Origin: an uncultured Microbacterium sp.
GTDB taxonomy: Bacteria; Actinomycetota; Actinomycetes; Actinomycetales; Microbacteriaceae
Length of the DNA stretch: 64,000 bases
Direction of reading: 5' to 3'
Assembly: GCF_947489255.1 (NCBI RefSeq)
Contig: NZ_CANLCY010000004.1
Location: forward strand, 558,001-622,000
Shown: positions 30,418 to 38,124 of the stretch, in pieces
Numbering within the stretch: position 1 is the first letter of the stretch
Layout of the letters: the number at the start of each line of letters is the position of its first letter
Notes under the pieces: model-generated
What the model was told of the DNA's origin: nothing
The model's input: the letters and a program-made list of their open reading frames with translations, nothing else
The model's database searches: none
Made by a program: the position numbers and the translations under genes

Positions 30418-30786
30418 TCAGTCCCTCCGCGCGACGATGTCGTCGGCGTTGTCGGCGACCCATTCCATGAGGGGGATCACCCGCGTCATGAGGTCGCGGC
30501 CGCGATCGGTCAGGGCGTACTCGACGCGGGGAGGCACCTCGGGGTAGGCGGTGCGGAGCACCAGACCGTCGCCCTCGAGCGTCTTGAGCGTACTGGCGAG
30601 CATCTTCTCGCTGATCCCCGCGACGTTGCGGCGCAGCACTCCCCAGCGCTGCGTCCCGTCGGACAGGGCGAGGAGCACCAGGACGCCCCACTTGCCCATG
30701 ACGTGGTCGAGCACGGTGCGGGTGGGACACCCGTCGGTGAAGATCTCGGGGTTGCGCCCGCGCAGATCGGCAAGACTGACGCTCAT
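30418..30786 (-). CDS. HxlR-family transcriptional regulator
   Basis: 122-residue winged-helix regulator. The N-terminal GCPTRTVLDHVMGKWGVLVL (about residues 19-38) carries the single conserved Cys used by redox- or electrophile-sensing HxlR proteins. The recognition region LRRNVAGISEKMLASTLKTLE (51-71) and the wing YPEVPPRVEYALT (80-92) follow. HxlR proteins commonly control a divergent oxidoreductase, as found here, and this one also shares an operon with the FUSC exporter. The intergenic region holds GTACC-containing inverted repeats that could be its operator. Confidence 0.93.
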   Translation of the reverse strand: MSVSLADLRGRNPEIFTDGCPTRTVLDHVMGKWGVLVLLALSDGTQRWGVLRRNVAGISEKMLASTLKTLEGDGLVLRTAYPEVPPRVEYALTDRGRDLMTRVIPLMEWVADNADDIVARRD

Positions 30787-30790
30787 GTGA

Positions 30791-30827
30791 GTACCTAACC
30801 AGAAAGTGGGTACCGACATTCCGGAAT
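30791..30827. promoter_or_regulatory. Candidate HxlR operator in the divergent intergenic region
   Basis: GTACC at 30791-30795 and GGTAC at 30809-30813 form an inverted repeat centred between the two genes, and a perfect palindrome ATTCCGGAAT follows at 30818-30827. A further GTACC half-site lies at 30857-30861. Confidence 0.45.
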
Positions 30828-30879
30828 GCATCGTCGAGAGGCGGGTTTCACCCCGCGTACCCACCGAAAGGACACTCCC

Positions 30880-31740
30880 ATGACCCTCCTCGTCACCGCC
30901 GCCTCCGGTCACCTCGGCCGCCTCGTCGTCGACGCCCTGCTCGAGCGCGGCATCGCGGCATCCGAGATCGTGGCCGGCGCGCGCACGCCCGCCAAGGTCG
31001 ACGACCTCGCCGCACGCGGCGTCGGCGTCGTCGAGCTCGACTACTCCCGCCCCGAGACGCTGGCCCCGGTCTTCCGGGGCGTCGACCGCGTGCTGCTGAT
31101 CTCGGGCACCGATGCCGACCGCGTCTCCGGACACCGCAACGTCATCGACGCGGCGCGGGAGGCCGGCGTCGAGCGACTCGTCTACACCAGCGCTCCGCGC
31201 GTCGACGAGATCGACTACGCGCTCGGTGCCGACCACAAGGCCACCGAGGAGGCCATCGCCGCCTCGGGACTGTCGGCGACGGTGCTGCGCCACAACTGGT
31301 ACACCGAGAACTACCTCGACGCCGTGGCCCGCGCCGCGGACACGGGAGAGATCGTCGCCGCCGCCGGGGAGGCGCGGGTGGCCAGCGCGAGCCGCCGCGA
31401 CTACGCCGAGGCCGCCGCGATCGCGCTCACCACGGACGACCTCGCCGGACGCACGCTCGAGGTCGGCGGAGACGTGGCGTGGACGTACGACGAGCTCGCC
31501 GAGGCCGCGACCGAGGTGCTCGGCCGCCCGGTGACCTACGTCGCCGTCACAACGGAGCAGCTGACGGCCGGCCTGCAGCAGGCGGGACTGGATGCCGGGA
31601 CGGCGGCGTTCGTCGCCGGGATCGACGACGCGATCGCCCGTGGAGCCCTGTCGCAGACCGACGGCACGCTCTCGCGCCTCATCGGTCGTCCGACGACCCC
31701 GCTCGTGGACGGCCTGCGCGAGGGCCTCGCCGCGCGCTGA
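30880..31740 (+). CDS. NmrA/SDR-family NAD(P)H:quinone oxidoreductase-like protein
   Basis: 286-residue Rossmann protein. It begins with the nucleotide motif TAASGHLGRLV (residues 5-15), has the LISGTDADRV segment near 72, and the QorB/NmrA-like KATEEAIAASGLSATVLRHNWYTENY region near residues 125-150. That build matches quinone oxidoreductase 2-type proteins. A GAAAGGA ribosome binding site precedes the ATG. Divergent transcription from an HxlR regulator suggests induction by quinones or electrophiles, which is inference. Confidence 0.9.
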   Translation: MTLLVTAASGHLGRLVVDALLERGIAASEIVAGARTPAKVDDLAARGVGVVELDYSRPETLAPVFRGVDRVLLISGTDADRVSGHRNVIDAAREAGVERLVYTSAPRVDEIDYALGADHKATEEAIAASGLSATVLRHNWYTENYLDAVARAADTGEIVAAAGEARVASASRRDYAEAAAIALTTDDLAGRTLEVGGDVAWTYDELAEAATEVLGRPVTYVAVTTEQLTAGLQQAGLDAGTAAFVAGIDDAIARGALSQTDGTLSRLIGRPTTPLVDGLREGLAAR

Positions 31741-31790
31741 CCCCGTGTCCCGCGCCTGAGTCGCGTTCCGCGGGTGGCTCGCGTCCCGCG

Positions 31791-31852
31791 CGTGAGTCGC
31801 CAGGAATTGTCGCTTCCGCCCGGCGGGAGGCGACGATTTCCGGCGACTCACG
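31791..31852. repeat. Long imperfect inverted repeat (REP-like or bidirectional terminator)
   Basis: Arms 31791-31817 and 31826-31852 begin and end with CGTGAGTCGCC/GGCGACTCACG and pair over most of 27 bp. It lies between convergent genes, and the minus-strand stop codon of the DUF2834-like gene is inside its right arm. Confidence 0.8.
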
Positions 31853-32192
31853 TGTGGGCGAGGGCGGTGAGCCGGCGCTGGCGCATCGCCAGGAACAGCG
31901 GGAAGGTGAAGGCGAACGCGGTCACGCCGGACAGCACGATGTACAGCCACGCGAAGCGCATGCCGAGCCGCCGCGCCTCCACGATGAGGAAGATGCTCCC
32001 GGCGACGGCGACGACCAGCAGGTCGACCGTGATCGACGACACCGCGGGGCCGCTCGTGACGAGGTCGCCGATGAAGTCGCGCATCTGCACGATGGCGAAG
32101 GCGTTGAAGGTCCACGTGCCGACCAGGCCGGCGACGGAGAGGACGAGGAACGCGACGGCCGTCGGCGTCCAGTGGCGTCGGATTTCGCTCAT
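31848..32192 (-). CDS. DUF2834-like small membrane protein
   Basis: 114-residue protein with three hydrophobic segments (about residues 12-30, 52-70 and 80-100). The layout, with DFIGDLV and SSITVDLLVVAVAGSIFLIVE in the second half and short loops, resembles DUF2834 proteins, whose function is unknown. It is monocistronic. CAGGAT on the minus strand lies 7 nt before the ATG and could be a leaderless -10. The stop codon sits in a long inverted repeat. Confidence 0.7.
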   Translation of the reverse strand: MSEIRRHWTPTAVAFLVLSVAGLVGTWTFNAFAIVQMRDFIGDLVTSGPAVSSITVDLLVVAVAGSIFLIVEARRLGMRFAWLYIVLSGVTAFAFTFPLFLAMRQRRLTALAHT

Positions 32193-32232
32193 GCCGCGAT
32201 CCTGCCGCAGCCCCGGCGCCCGCGCAGGGGGC

Positions 32233-32238
32233 TAGCGT
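32233..32238 (+). promoter_or_regulatory. -10 element for the TraR/DksA-like gene
   Basis: TAGCGT ends 7 nt before the ATG at 32245. GGAGG overlaps the spacer, so it could be leaderless or carry a very short leader. Confidence 0.5.
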
Positions 32239-32244
32239 CGGAGG

Positions 32245-32586
32245 ATGGATGCCGACACCGCCGGGCGCATGCTCGAGGAGCGCGAGCGCGAGATCGCCCA
32301 TCGCCTCGAGCGGCTCCACGCCGACGAGGAGAGTCTCCGCCATGATCGGGCGGACGCGACCGCCGACGACGAGCACGACCCCGAGGGGTCGACGCTGTCG
32401 GGCGAGTGGGCCCAGGTCGACGCGCTGCGCCGTGGCGCCGAGAGCGAGCGCGCCGAGATCCGCGCCGCGCGCGAGCGCGTGGCATCCGGGACCTTCGGGG
32501 TGTGCGAGCGATGCGGTCGGTCGATCGCCGACGCCCGCCTCGAGGCCCGGCCCTTCGCGCGCCTGTGCATCGACTGCGCGCGGTAG
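32245..32586 (+). CDS. TraR/DksA-type zinc-finger protein
   Basis: 113-residue protein with an N-terminal coiled coil (about residues 5-30 and 55-80) and a C-terminal four-cysteine zinc finger, CERC at about 89-92 and CIDC at about 109-112. DksA and TraR bind the RNA polymerase secondary channel. Actinobacterial members such as this are small, and whether they bind polymerase is not established. The acidic coiled-coil tip (DDEHDPEG) is compatible with such a role. Confidence 0.87.
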   Translation: MDADTAGRMLEEREREIAHRLERLHADEESLRHDRADATADDEHDPEGSTLSGEWAQVDALRRGAESERAEIRAARERVASGTFGVCERCGRSIADARLEARPFARLCIDCAR

Positions 32587-32617
32587 TCCCGCTGCGCGAC
32601 GGGCGGCCGCGGGCGCC

Positions 32618-32623
32618 TAGGCT
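32618..32623 (+). promoter_or_regulatory. -10 element for the leaderless SCO4848-family gene
   Basis: TAGGCT ends 7 nt before the GTG at 32630, with no ribosome binding site. Confidence 0.5.
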
Positions 32624-32629
32624 CGAGGC

Positions 32630-32845
32630 GTGGAACCCCTGCTGATCGTGCTGCTGTTCGCCAACGCCGTCTTCAACGCCGTGGTCTGGCCGCGCTTCTA
32701 CCCGCGGATCGCGAAGGACCCCCGGGCGCGGGATGCCGCGGGCAAGCCGACGGCGTTCCTCATCGTGCACACCGTGCTGATCGCGATCGCCCTCGTGCTC
32801 GCCCTCGCCTCGGTGATTGCCGCGATCGCCGCCATCGTGGGCTGA
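32630..32845 (+). CDS. SCO4848-family small membrane protein
   Basis: 71-residue protein with two hydrophobic helices (about residues 2-20 and 43-70) separated by a basic, positive-inside segment WPRFYPRIAKDPRARD. Length and sequence resemble the SCO4848 family of actinobacterial membrane proteins, whose function is unknown. A GTG start is used. Confidence 0.8.
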   Translation: MEPLLIVLLFANAVFNAVVWPRFYPRIAKDPRARDAAGKPTAFLIVHTVLIAIALVLALASVIAAIAAIVG

Positions 32846-32870
32846 CCCGCCCCCGGTCGAGGCCTTTCGG

Positions 32871-32876
32871 TAGACT
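32871..32876 (+). promoter_or_regulatory. Candidate -10 element for the MFS gene
   Basis: TAGACT about 85 nt upstream of the ATG, giving an unusually long leader for this window. Confidence 0.4.
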
Positions 32877-32960
32877 GATCGCGCGGGTTCGCCCGCCGCA
32901 CCTCGTGCATCTACCTACCGGACCGGCAAGGCGGCACTGCCCCACGCCCCGGAGATCCTC

Positions 32961-34202
32961 ATGCACCACCCCGCCCCCGTCGTCGTCGACCGTTCGCTGA
33001 TCCACCACACCGGCTTCTGGTACTTCCCGGTCGCGTTCGTCGCCCGCCTGCCCTTCGCGATGATGACCGTCGGCGTGCTGGCCATCGTGGTCGCGCTGCG
33101 CGGCTCCGTGGCGCTCGGCGGGCTGACGTCGGCGGCCGTCGGGCTCGGCGTGGTGGTGGCAGGCCCCGTCCTGGGCGATCTCGCCGACCGGTACGGTCAG
33201 CGGCGCGTGCTCGTGCCGGTGGGGCTCGCCAACGGCATCCTGCTCGCGCTCTTCCCGCTCGTGGTGGCGTCGGCTCCGGGCGAGGCGCTGCTGCTGATCG
33301 TCGCGACCGCGATCGGCCTCACCGGTCCGCAGACCGCCGCGATGTCGCGCAGTCGCGTGATGGCGCTGATCGGCGACCGGGTGCGTCCCGAGCGGCGCGA
33401 GCGCACCTTCTCGCGCGCCATGGCCTATGAGTCGGCCGCCGACGAGACCGCGTTCGTGATCGGCCCCTTCGTCGTCGGCGTGCTCGCCGCCCTCGTCGCA
33501 CCCTGGGCGCCCATCGTCGGCGCCGCCGTGTTGAGCTTCGTCTTCGTCACCGCGTTCGCGCTGCACCCGACCGGGCGGGCCGTGCCCGAGCGGTCGGAGC
33601 GCGAGGAGATGGCTCCCTTTCGCGACGTCCTGCACCCGCGCATGCTCGTGCTGATCGCCGCCGTGTTCGGCGTCGGACTGTTCTTCGGTTCGACCCTCAC
33701 CTCGCTCACCGCGTTCATGGAGGCGCAGGGGGCGCCCGAGGCGGGGGCACTGCTGTACGGCGTGATGGGGGTGGGCTCGGCGGTGCTCGCCCTGGCCGTC
33801 GCCGCCCTGCCCGCGCGCTTCGCCCTGCGCTGGCGCCTGGTGCTGTTCGCCGCGATCCTCACCGCTTCAGCGGGGGCCTACACCGTCGGCGGATCCGTGG
33901 TGACGGTGACGATCGTGCTGTGCCTGATGGGCATCGGGGTCGGCCCCTCCCTCGTGACGCTGTTCAGTCTCGCCGGGCACCGGGCCCCGCGTGGACGCAC
34001 CGCCTCGACGATGACCCTGCTGGCCTCGGCCCTGACCCTCGCCCAGGCGGTGTCGTCGGCGGTGACCGGGGCGATCGCCGAGAACGTGTCGGTGGCCACG
34101 GCGATGCTGTTCCCCGCGGGGGCGGCGATGCTCGTGCTCGCCATGGCGGCGGTCAACGCGTCGTCGGCGCCGCGATGGGACGCCGTCGCACGCCCGGCCT
34201 GA
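32961..34202 (+). CDS. MFS transporter
   Basis: 413-residue major facilitator with twelve hydrophobic segments. The cytoplasmic motif A between helices 2 and 3 reads GDLADRYGQRRVL (about residues 73-85). The N-terminus is short and cytoplasmic. Sequence features point to a drug or metabolite exporter of the DHA type, but the substrate cannot be read. The leader of about 85 nt is long compared with neighbours and might hold a regulatory structure. No regulator gene is adjacent. Confidence 0.9.
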   Translation: MHHPAPVVVDRSLIHHTGFWYFPVAFVARLPFAMMTVGVLAIVVALRGSVALGGLTSAAVGLGVVVAGPVLGDLADRYGQRRVLVPVGLANGILLALFPLVVASAPGEALLLIVATAIGLTGPQTAAMSRSRVMALIGDRVRPERRERTFSRAMAYESAADETAFVIGPFVVGVLAALVAPWAPIVGAAVLSFVFVTAFALHPTGRAVPERSEREEMAPFRDVLHPRMLVLIAAVFGVGLFFGSTLTSLTAFMEAQGAPEAGALLYGVMGVGSAVLALAVAALPARFALRWRLVLFAAILTASAGAYTVGGSVVTVTIVLCLMGIGVGPSLVTLFSLAGHRAPRGRTASTMTLLASALTLAQAVSSAVTGAIAENVSVATAMLFPAGAAMLVLAMAAVNASSAPRWDAVARPA

Positions 34203-34255
34203 CCTCGGCGCCCAGCGGTCGCGACGTCGTCGGACACGGCACGCGTGCCTCTCGC

Positions 34256-34261
34256 TACGCT
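34256..34261 (+). promoter_or_regulatory. -10 element for the leaderless ACT-domain gene
   Basis: TACGCT ends 7 nt before the ATG at 34268, with no ribosome binding site. Confidence 0.5.
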
Positions 34262-34267
34262 GTCGCC

Positions 34268-34786
34268 ATGACCACCCTCGTCCTCACCATCGTCGGAGAC
34301 GACCGCGCGGGACTCGTGTCCGCCGTCGCCGACATCGTCGACACCCACGGCGGCAACTGGGAGAACAGCGAACTCGCCGAGCTGGCGGGCGCGTTCGCCG
34401 GGATCGTCGAGGTCTCCGTCTCCGCCGACCGCGCCGACGCCCTGCGCGCCGCCCTCGAGGGCCTGTCCGGCACGCTCACCGTCACGGTGCACGCCGGAGG
34501 AGCCGCCGTCACCGCGTCGGAGGCGCGCACCGTGACGTTCGACGTGGTCGGCAACGATCGCCCGGGGATCGTCCGCGAGCTGTCGTCGGCGCTCAGCGCC
34601 CACGGCGCGAGCATCGAGCGCATGTCGACCCAGACGACGGATGCCGCGATGGCCGGCGGACGCCTGTTCGAGGCCTCGATCATGGCCACACTCGCCGCGG
34701 ACGTCGCCGTCGACGACTTGGTGGCGCAGCTGGAGCGGCTGGCGACGGAGATCCAGGTCGACGTCACCCTCGCGGGCGACGCCTGA
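34268..34786 (+). CDS. Tandem ACT-domain protein (GcvR-like)
   Basis: 172-residue protein made of two ACT domains (about residues 3-80 and 88-165). Each opens with the ligand-loop motif, GDDRAGLVSAVADIV and GNDRPGIVRELSSAL. It resembles the glycine cleavage repressor GcvR and related actinobacterial regulators; the amino acid bound is unknown. It has no DNA-binding domain, so any regulation would be through protein contacts. It is convergent with the DUF3054 gene 51 bp away, where no clear hairpin is seen. Confidence 0.88.
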   Translation: MTTLVLTIVGDDRAGLVSAVADIVDTHGGNWENSELAELAGAFAGIVEVSVSADRADALRAALEGLSGTLTVTVHAGGAAVTASEARTVTFDVVGNDRPGIVRELSSALSAHGASIERMSTQTTDAAMAGGRLFEASIMATLAADVAVDDLVAQLERLATEIQVDVTLAGDA

Positions 34787-34837
34787 CGTTTCGAGCCGGG
34801 GGGTTTCCGGCATCCGGGGGAGTCTCCGTGATCTCGG

Positions 34838-35236
34838 TCAGCGCGCTCGTGCGGCGGCCCGTCGTCCACGGGTCGCGAGGCGGGCGATGGCGCGCCATCC
34901 GAGGAGGAACAGCGCGAGGGTGATGGCCGCGACGACGACGAACGCCACCGCGACGCCTTGACCGCTCAGCGCGCGCAGCACCATACCGAGGATCACCGTC
35001 ACGGCCCACACGGGCAGGCCCGTCCGCACGATGGCCAGGGGTCCGCGCCACGCTCGCGTGACGAGCCAGCCGACGAGCAGGGCGGCGAGGAAGGGCCAGG
35101 CCGTCGTCGCCAGGCCCGAACCGAACGGACCGAGCACGTCGCCGTCGTGGGTCGCGCGCCCGATGGCGGCGAAGACGATCACGAGCACGAGGTCGACGAC
35201 GAGGGCGATGGCGGGGGAGCGGCGATGCGAGGTCAC
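34838..35236 (-). CDS. DUF3054 family membrane protein
   Basis: 132-residue protein with four hydrophobic helices (about residues 8-28, 40-58, 70-88 and 92-112) and a basic C-terminal tail (RRAAARAR). The segment ALVVDLVLVIVFAAIGRATHD (residues 10-30) is typical of DUF3054, a family of unknown function common in Actinobacteria. The GTG at 35236 is used because GGAGGGG lies directly before it. It is divergent from the metallophosphoesterase gene. Confidence 0.85.
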   Translation of the reverse strand: MTSHRRSPAIALVVDLVLVIVFAAIGRATHDGDVLGPFGSGLATTAWPFLAALLVGWLVTRAWRGPLAIVRTGLPVWAVTVILGMVLRALSGQGVAVAFVVVAAITLALFLLGWRAIARLATRGRRAAARAR

Positions 35237-35302
35237 CCCTCCATTCTCGCGTTCCACGGGGAGGTCGAGACGCATGCGCGCCCCCGTGGAGGGCGGGACG
35301 GA

Positions 35303-35308
35303 TAGCGT
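35303..35308 (+). promoter_or_regulatory. -10 element for the leaderless metallophosphoesterase gene
   Basis: TAGCGT ends 8 nt before the ATG at 35316. Confidence 0.5.
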
Positions 35309-35315
35309 GGGCGGC

Positions 35316-35819
35316 ATGCCGACGCGTCTTCTCCTCCTCGCCGACACGCACGTGCCGAAGAGAGCCCGGGTCCTTCCCGCGGCGGTGCGGCGGATGGCAT
35401 CCGACGTCGATCTCATCGTGCACGCGGGCGACTGGGTCGAGGAGAGTGTGCTCGACGACCTTCTCGCGATCGGCCCGGTGCTCGGGGTCTGGGGCAACAA
35501 CGACGGGGAGGGCCTGCGTGCGCGTCTCCCCGAGGTGGCGCGGGCCGAGATCGAGGGGGTGCGCCTGGCCGTCGTGCACGAGACGGGCGCCGCCGCGGCC
35601 CGGGAGAAGCGGATGGATGCCGCCTATCCCGACACGGATCTGCTGGTCTTCGGGCACAGCCACATCCCGTGGGATTCGGAGACGCCCACGGGGCTGCGGC
35701 TGCTCAATCCCGGTTCGTCGACCGATCGGCGGCGTCAGCCGGCGTGCACCGTGATGACGGCGACCCTCGCGGACGGCGCCGTTCGGGATGTGGTGCTGCA
35801 CGAGGTGTCGCGCGAGTGA
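35316..35819 (+). CDS. YfcE/MJ0936-family metallophosphoesterase
   Basis: 167-residue binuclear-metal phosphoesterase. The ligands are visible: LADTHVP (Asp9, His11), HAGDW (Asp near residue 40), GNND (about residue 60), and the late His residues in VHETG and FGHSHIP (about residues 88 and 113). Such enzymes hydrolyse phosphodiesters in vitro, and physiological substrates are usually unknown. It is monocistronic and convergent with the desaturase gene, with a strong hairpin between them. Confidence 0.9.
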   Translation: MPTRLLLLADTHVPKRARVLPAAVRRMASDVDLIVHAGDWVEESVLDDLLAIGPVLGVWGNNDGEGLRARLPEVARAEIEGVRLAVVHETGAAAAREKRMDAAYPDTDLLVFGHSHIPWDSETPTGLRLLNPGSSTDRRRQPACTVMTATLADGAVRDVVLHEVSRE

Positions 35820-35888
35820 GCCGCGATCGCGAGCCTCGCGCTCGCGCACCGCGGGCTGCGGCATCCGTGTGCTCCGCCCACGGAGATG

Positions 35889-35925
35889 ACGACGCCGCCG
35901 CACCCGAGGGGTGCGACGGCGTCGT
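35889..35925. terminator. Bidirectional terminator between phosphoesterase and desaturase genes
   Basis: About 16-bp stem (35890-35905 with 35909-35924, one mismatch) closed by a short GAGG loop between convergent genes. Confidence 0.8.
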
Positions 35926-35936
35926 GGCGGGGGAGC

Positions 35937-37160
35937 CTACTTCTCGACGGTGAGGTGACGCGTCGCAGAGGTCATCGGGCACTCGAACGGATCGCGAGCC
36001 GCCAGGCCCACGCGGTTCAGGTACTGGATGACGATGCCGTACGACTGGAAGAGCGTCGTCTCGACGTAGGGCACGTTCAGCGTCGCGCAGTGCTCGCGCA
36101 CGATGACGCGCGCACGGCTGAGGTGCGGGCGCGGCATGTTGGGGAACAGGTGGTGCTCGATCTGGTAGTTCAGGCCGCCCATGAGCCAGGTGGCCCACCA
36201 CCCGCCCGACACGTTGCGGGAGGTGCGTACCTGCTTGCTGAAGAAGTCGAGCTTCGCGCCCGGCTCGATGACCGGCATCCCCTTGTGGTTGGGAGCGAAG
36301 GACGCTCCCATGTAGATGCCGAACACGGCGACCGAGACGCCGAAGAACGCGAAGGCGAGTCCCAGCGGCAGGAAGACGAAGATCGGCGCGATGAAGATCG
36401 TGTGCCGCACGGCGAGGAGGGCCAGCTCTTTCCAGCGGTCTTTGTTCTCGCCGCGCGAGAGCAGGTGGCGCAGCGCGAGGACGTAGAGGTTGATGCCCTC
36501 GAAGGCCAGCAGGGGGAAGAACAGGTAGCCCTGACGCTGCGTGATCCAGCGCTGGACGCCGCGCGCCTTGGCGGCGTCGACGTCGAGGAACGAGATGGTG
36601 TCGATCTCGATGTCGGGGTCTTTGCCGACGCGGTTGGGGTTGGCGTGATGGCGGGTGTGCTTCGATGCCCACCACGAGCGGCTCATGCCGACGATGCCGT
36701 TGCCGATGAAGAGTCCGAGGCGATCGTTGGCGGGGCCGGAGGCGAAGATCTGCCGGTGCGCCGCCTCGTGCGCGAGGAACGCGACCTGCGTGAACAGGAT
36801 GCCGAGGACGGCGGCGATGATCAGCTGGAACCAGCTGTCGCCGAGCAAAATGAAGCCGGTGATGCACCCGGCGAAACCGAGGACGATCGCCACGGCGACA
36901 CCGGCGTAGAACCGGGGGGTGCGGACGAGGAGCCCACTCTCGCGGACGACCTGCGACAGCTCCGTGTAGGCCTTGGTGATCGGGGGGAAATCTTTCGTGC
37001 CGGAATAGGTCTGACGTACGGGGCCGAGGCGGGACTCGGCGACGGGGGTAGCGATCAGCTGCTCCTCGGGTGTGCGTTCTGCGATGACAGCACCGGGGCG
37101 GCTTCCCGGCACGAGGATCACATTACGGGTCGCCGTATAAAGGCCCTGGAATACATCCAC
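35937..37160 (-). CDS. Membrane fatty acid desaturase
   Basis: Di-iron acyl-lipid or acyl-CoA desaturase of up to 407 residues. The three histidine boxes are intact: HEAAH (about residue 130), HTRHH (about 167) and IEHHLFP (about 330). Four to six hydrophobic segments lie between them. The fused N-terminal cytochrome b5 domain of front-end desaturases is absent. The GTG at 37160 is the longest start but has no clear ribosome binding site; other GTGs, for example at 37121, are possible. Position behind cspA is suggestive because desaturases often respond to cold, though each has its own terminator or promoter region. Confidence 0.9.
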   Translation of the reverse strand: MDVFQGLYTATRNVILVPGSRPGAVIAERTPEEQLIATPVAESRLGPVRQTYSGTKDFPPITKAYTELSQVVRESGLLVRTPRFYAGVAVAIVLGFAGCITGFILLGDSWFQLIIAAVLGILFTQVAFLAHEAAHRQIFASGPANDRLGLFIGNGIVGMSRSWWASKHTRHHANPNRVGKDPDIEIDTISFLDVDAAKARGVQRWITQRQGYLFFPLLAFEGINLYVLALRHLLSRGENKDRWKELALLAVRHTIFIAPIFVFLPLGLAFAFFGVSVAVFGIYMGASFAPNHKGMPVIEPGAKLDFFSKQVRTSRNVSGGWWATWLMGGLNYQIEHHLFPNMPRPHLSRARVIVREHCATLNVPYVETTLFQSYGIVIQYLNRVGLAARDPFECPMTSATRHLTVEK

Positions 37161-37340
37161 ATGTGCAGGAGCCTCACGGGAAACGGAAACATGCGAGGGC
37201 TGCGGGGGTGGGCGCTGAGGGGGGTGATCGCCGTCGGTGCGAGCGACGGCCCGGCTGGCATCGGCGCGGGAAAGACGACACCGATGTCCCCTGCGCCGGA
37301 GCGACGGCGCGGCCCCGCGCCGTGCGGCGGAAACGACGAA

Positions 37341-37372
37341 AGCCGGGGCGTCGCGTGGCGACGCGCCCGGCT
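37341..37372 (-). terminator. Terminator of cspA
   Basis: 14-bp stem AGCCGGG-GCGTCGC with GCGACGC-GCCCGGCT around a short GTG loop. The minus-strand tail is TTTCGTCGTTTCCG. Confidence 0.8.
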
Positions 37373-37390
37373 CTCGCGGTGGAGCGAAGC

Positions 37391-37594
37391 TCAGAGGGGG
37401 CGGATGTTCGCCGCCTGCATGCCCTTGGGGCCCTGCTCAGCGTCGAACTCGACCTTCTGGGCCTCGGTGAGCTCCTTGAAGCCGTTGCCCTGGATCGCGC
37501 TGAAGTGCGCGAAGAGGTCGGCCGAGCCGTCATCGGGAGCGATGAAGCCGTAGCCCTTTTCGGAGTTGAACCATTTCACGGTGCCAGTGGCCAT
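37391..37594 (-). CDS. cspA: Cold-shock protein
   Basis: 67-residue single-domain nucleic-acid-binding protein. The RNP1 motif KGYGFIAP (residues 13-20) and RNP2 LFAHFSAI (27-34) are intact, with a typical [11 protein letters not shown] start. It is an RNA chaperone of the Csp family; the gene may be constitutive or cold induced. An AAGGAAG ribosome binding site lies 7 nt upstream of the ATG, and a 94-codon ORF ends 16 bp upstream on the same strand. Confidence 0.97.
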   Translation of the reverse strand: MATGTVKWFNSEKGYGFIAPDDGSADLFAHFSAIQGNGFKELTEAQKVEFDAEQGPKGMQAANIRPL

Positions 37595-37610
37595 CGTGTT
37601 CTTCCTTTAT

Positions 37611-37895
37611 TCATGTTGGGCCGCAGATGCGACCGTGGGTGCCGCTCCGACGCGTGCGGAGCGGACGGGGACGCCGCGGCACCGAGTCGGTGACACGGAC
37701 GCGGTGCCCGTCGACCGCGGCCTGAGCCGCGTCGACGGACGCGTGGACGCCGAGGTTCTCGCCGAGCGGACCTTGGGCTTCGTAGCCCGAGGTGGCCGCG
37801 CCGACGAAACCGGCGTAGTCGGATCCGGCCGTCGCGACGTAGACGTCGAGATCGGCCTGGCGCCACGAGAGTGGCGAAGGGTGAAGCAGAGACAC
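37611..37895 (-). CDS. Small protein of unknown function upstream of cspA
   Basis: 94-residue reading frame, unrecognised. Residues 11-70 show protein-like composition and G/C-rich third positions, with a DVYVATAGSDYAGFVG segment, and then change to a basic Arg/Pro-rich tail. The GTG start has GGAAAG 7 nt upstream. It ends 16 bp before cspA on the same strand, so it is either a short co-transcribed gene or part of a translated leader controlling cspA. Longer in-frame extensions upstream have poorer codon use. Confidence 0.5.
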   Translation of the reverse strand: MSLLHPSPLSWRQADLDVYVATAGSDYAGFVGAATSGYEAQGPLGENLGVHASVDAAQAAVDGHRVRVTDSVPRRPRPLRTRRSGTHGRICGPT

Positions 37896-38124
37896 AAGAA
37901 CTTTCCGCGAGTGCGACGCGAGGACCGAAGCCGTCGAGCGAGGCACGCGATGATTGAGGGAGGGAATGCTTTCGGAAACGGCTCGGCGCCGTGCGCCCGG
38001 CATCTCAGCGATGAGGCGGGCGTCGATGAAGCAAGTCCCAGAACGAATACCTTCACGCTAGCACGGATACCCGAACGCCGTCGGAGAACTTTGCGGGACC
38101 CGGGCTGTGCGGTGCACTGGGGGC

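Noticed and set aside
37160..37390. Shared cold-induced operon of cspA and the desaturase
   Set aside because: A strong hairpin follows cspA and the desaturase has its own upstream region, so co-transcription is not supported; only the proximity remains suggestive.
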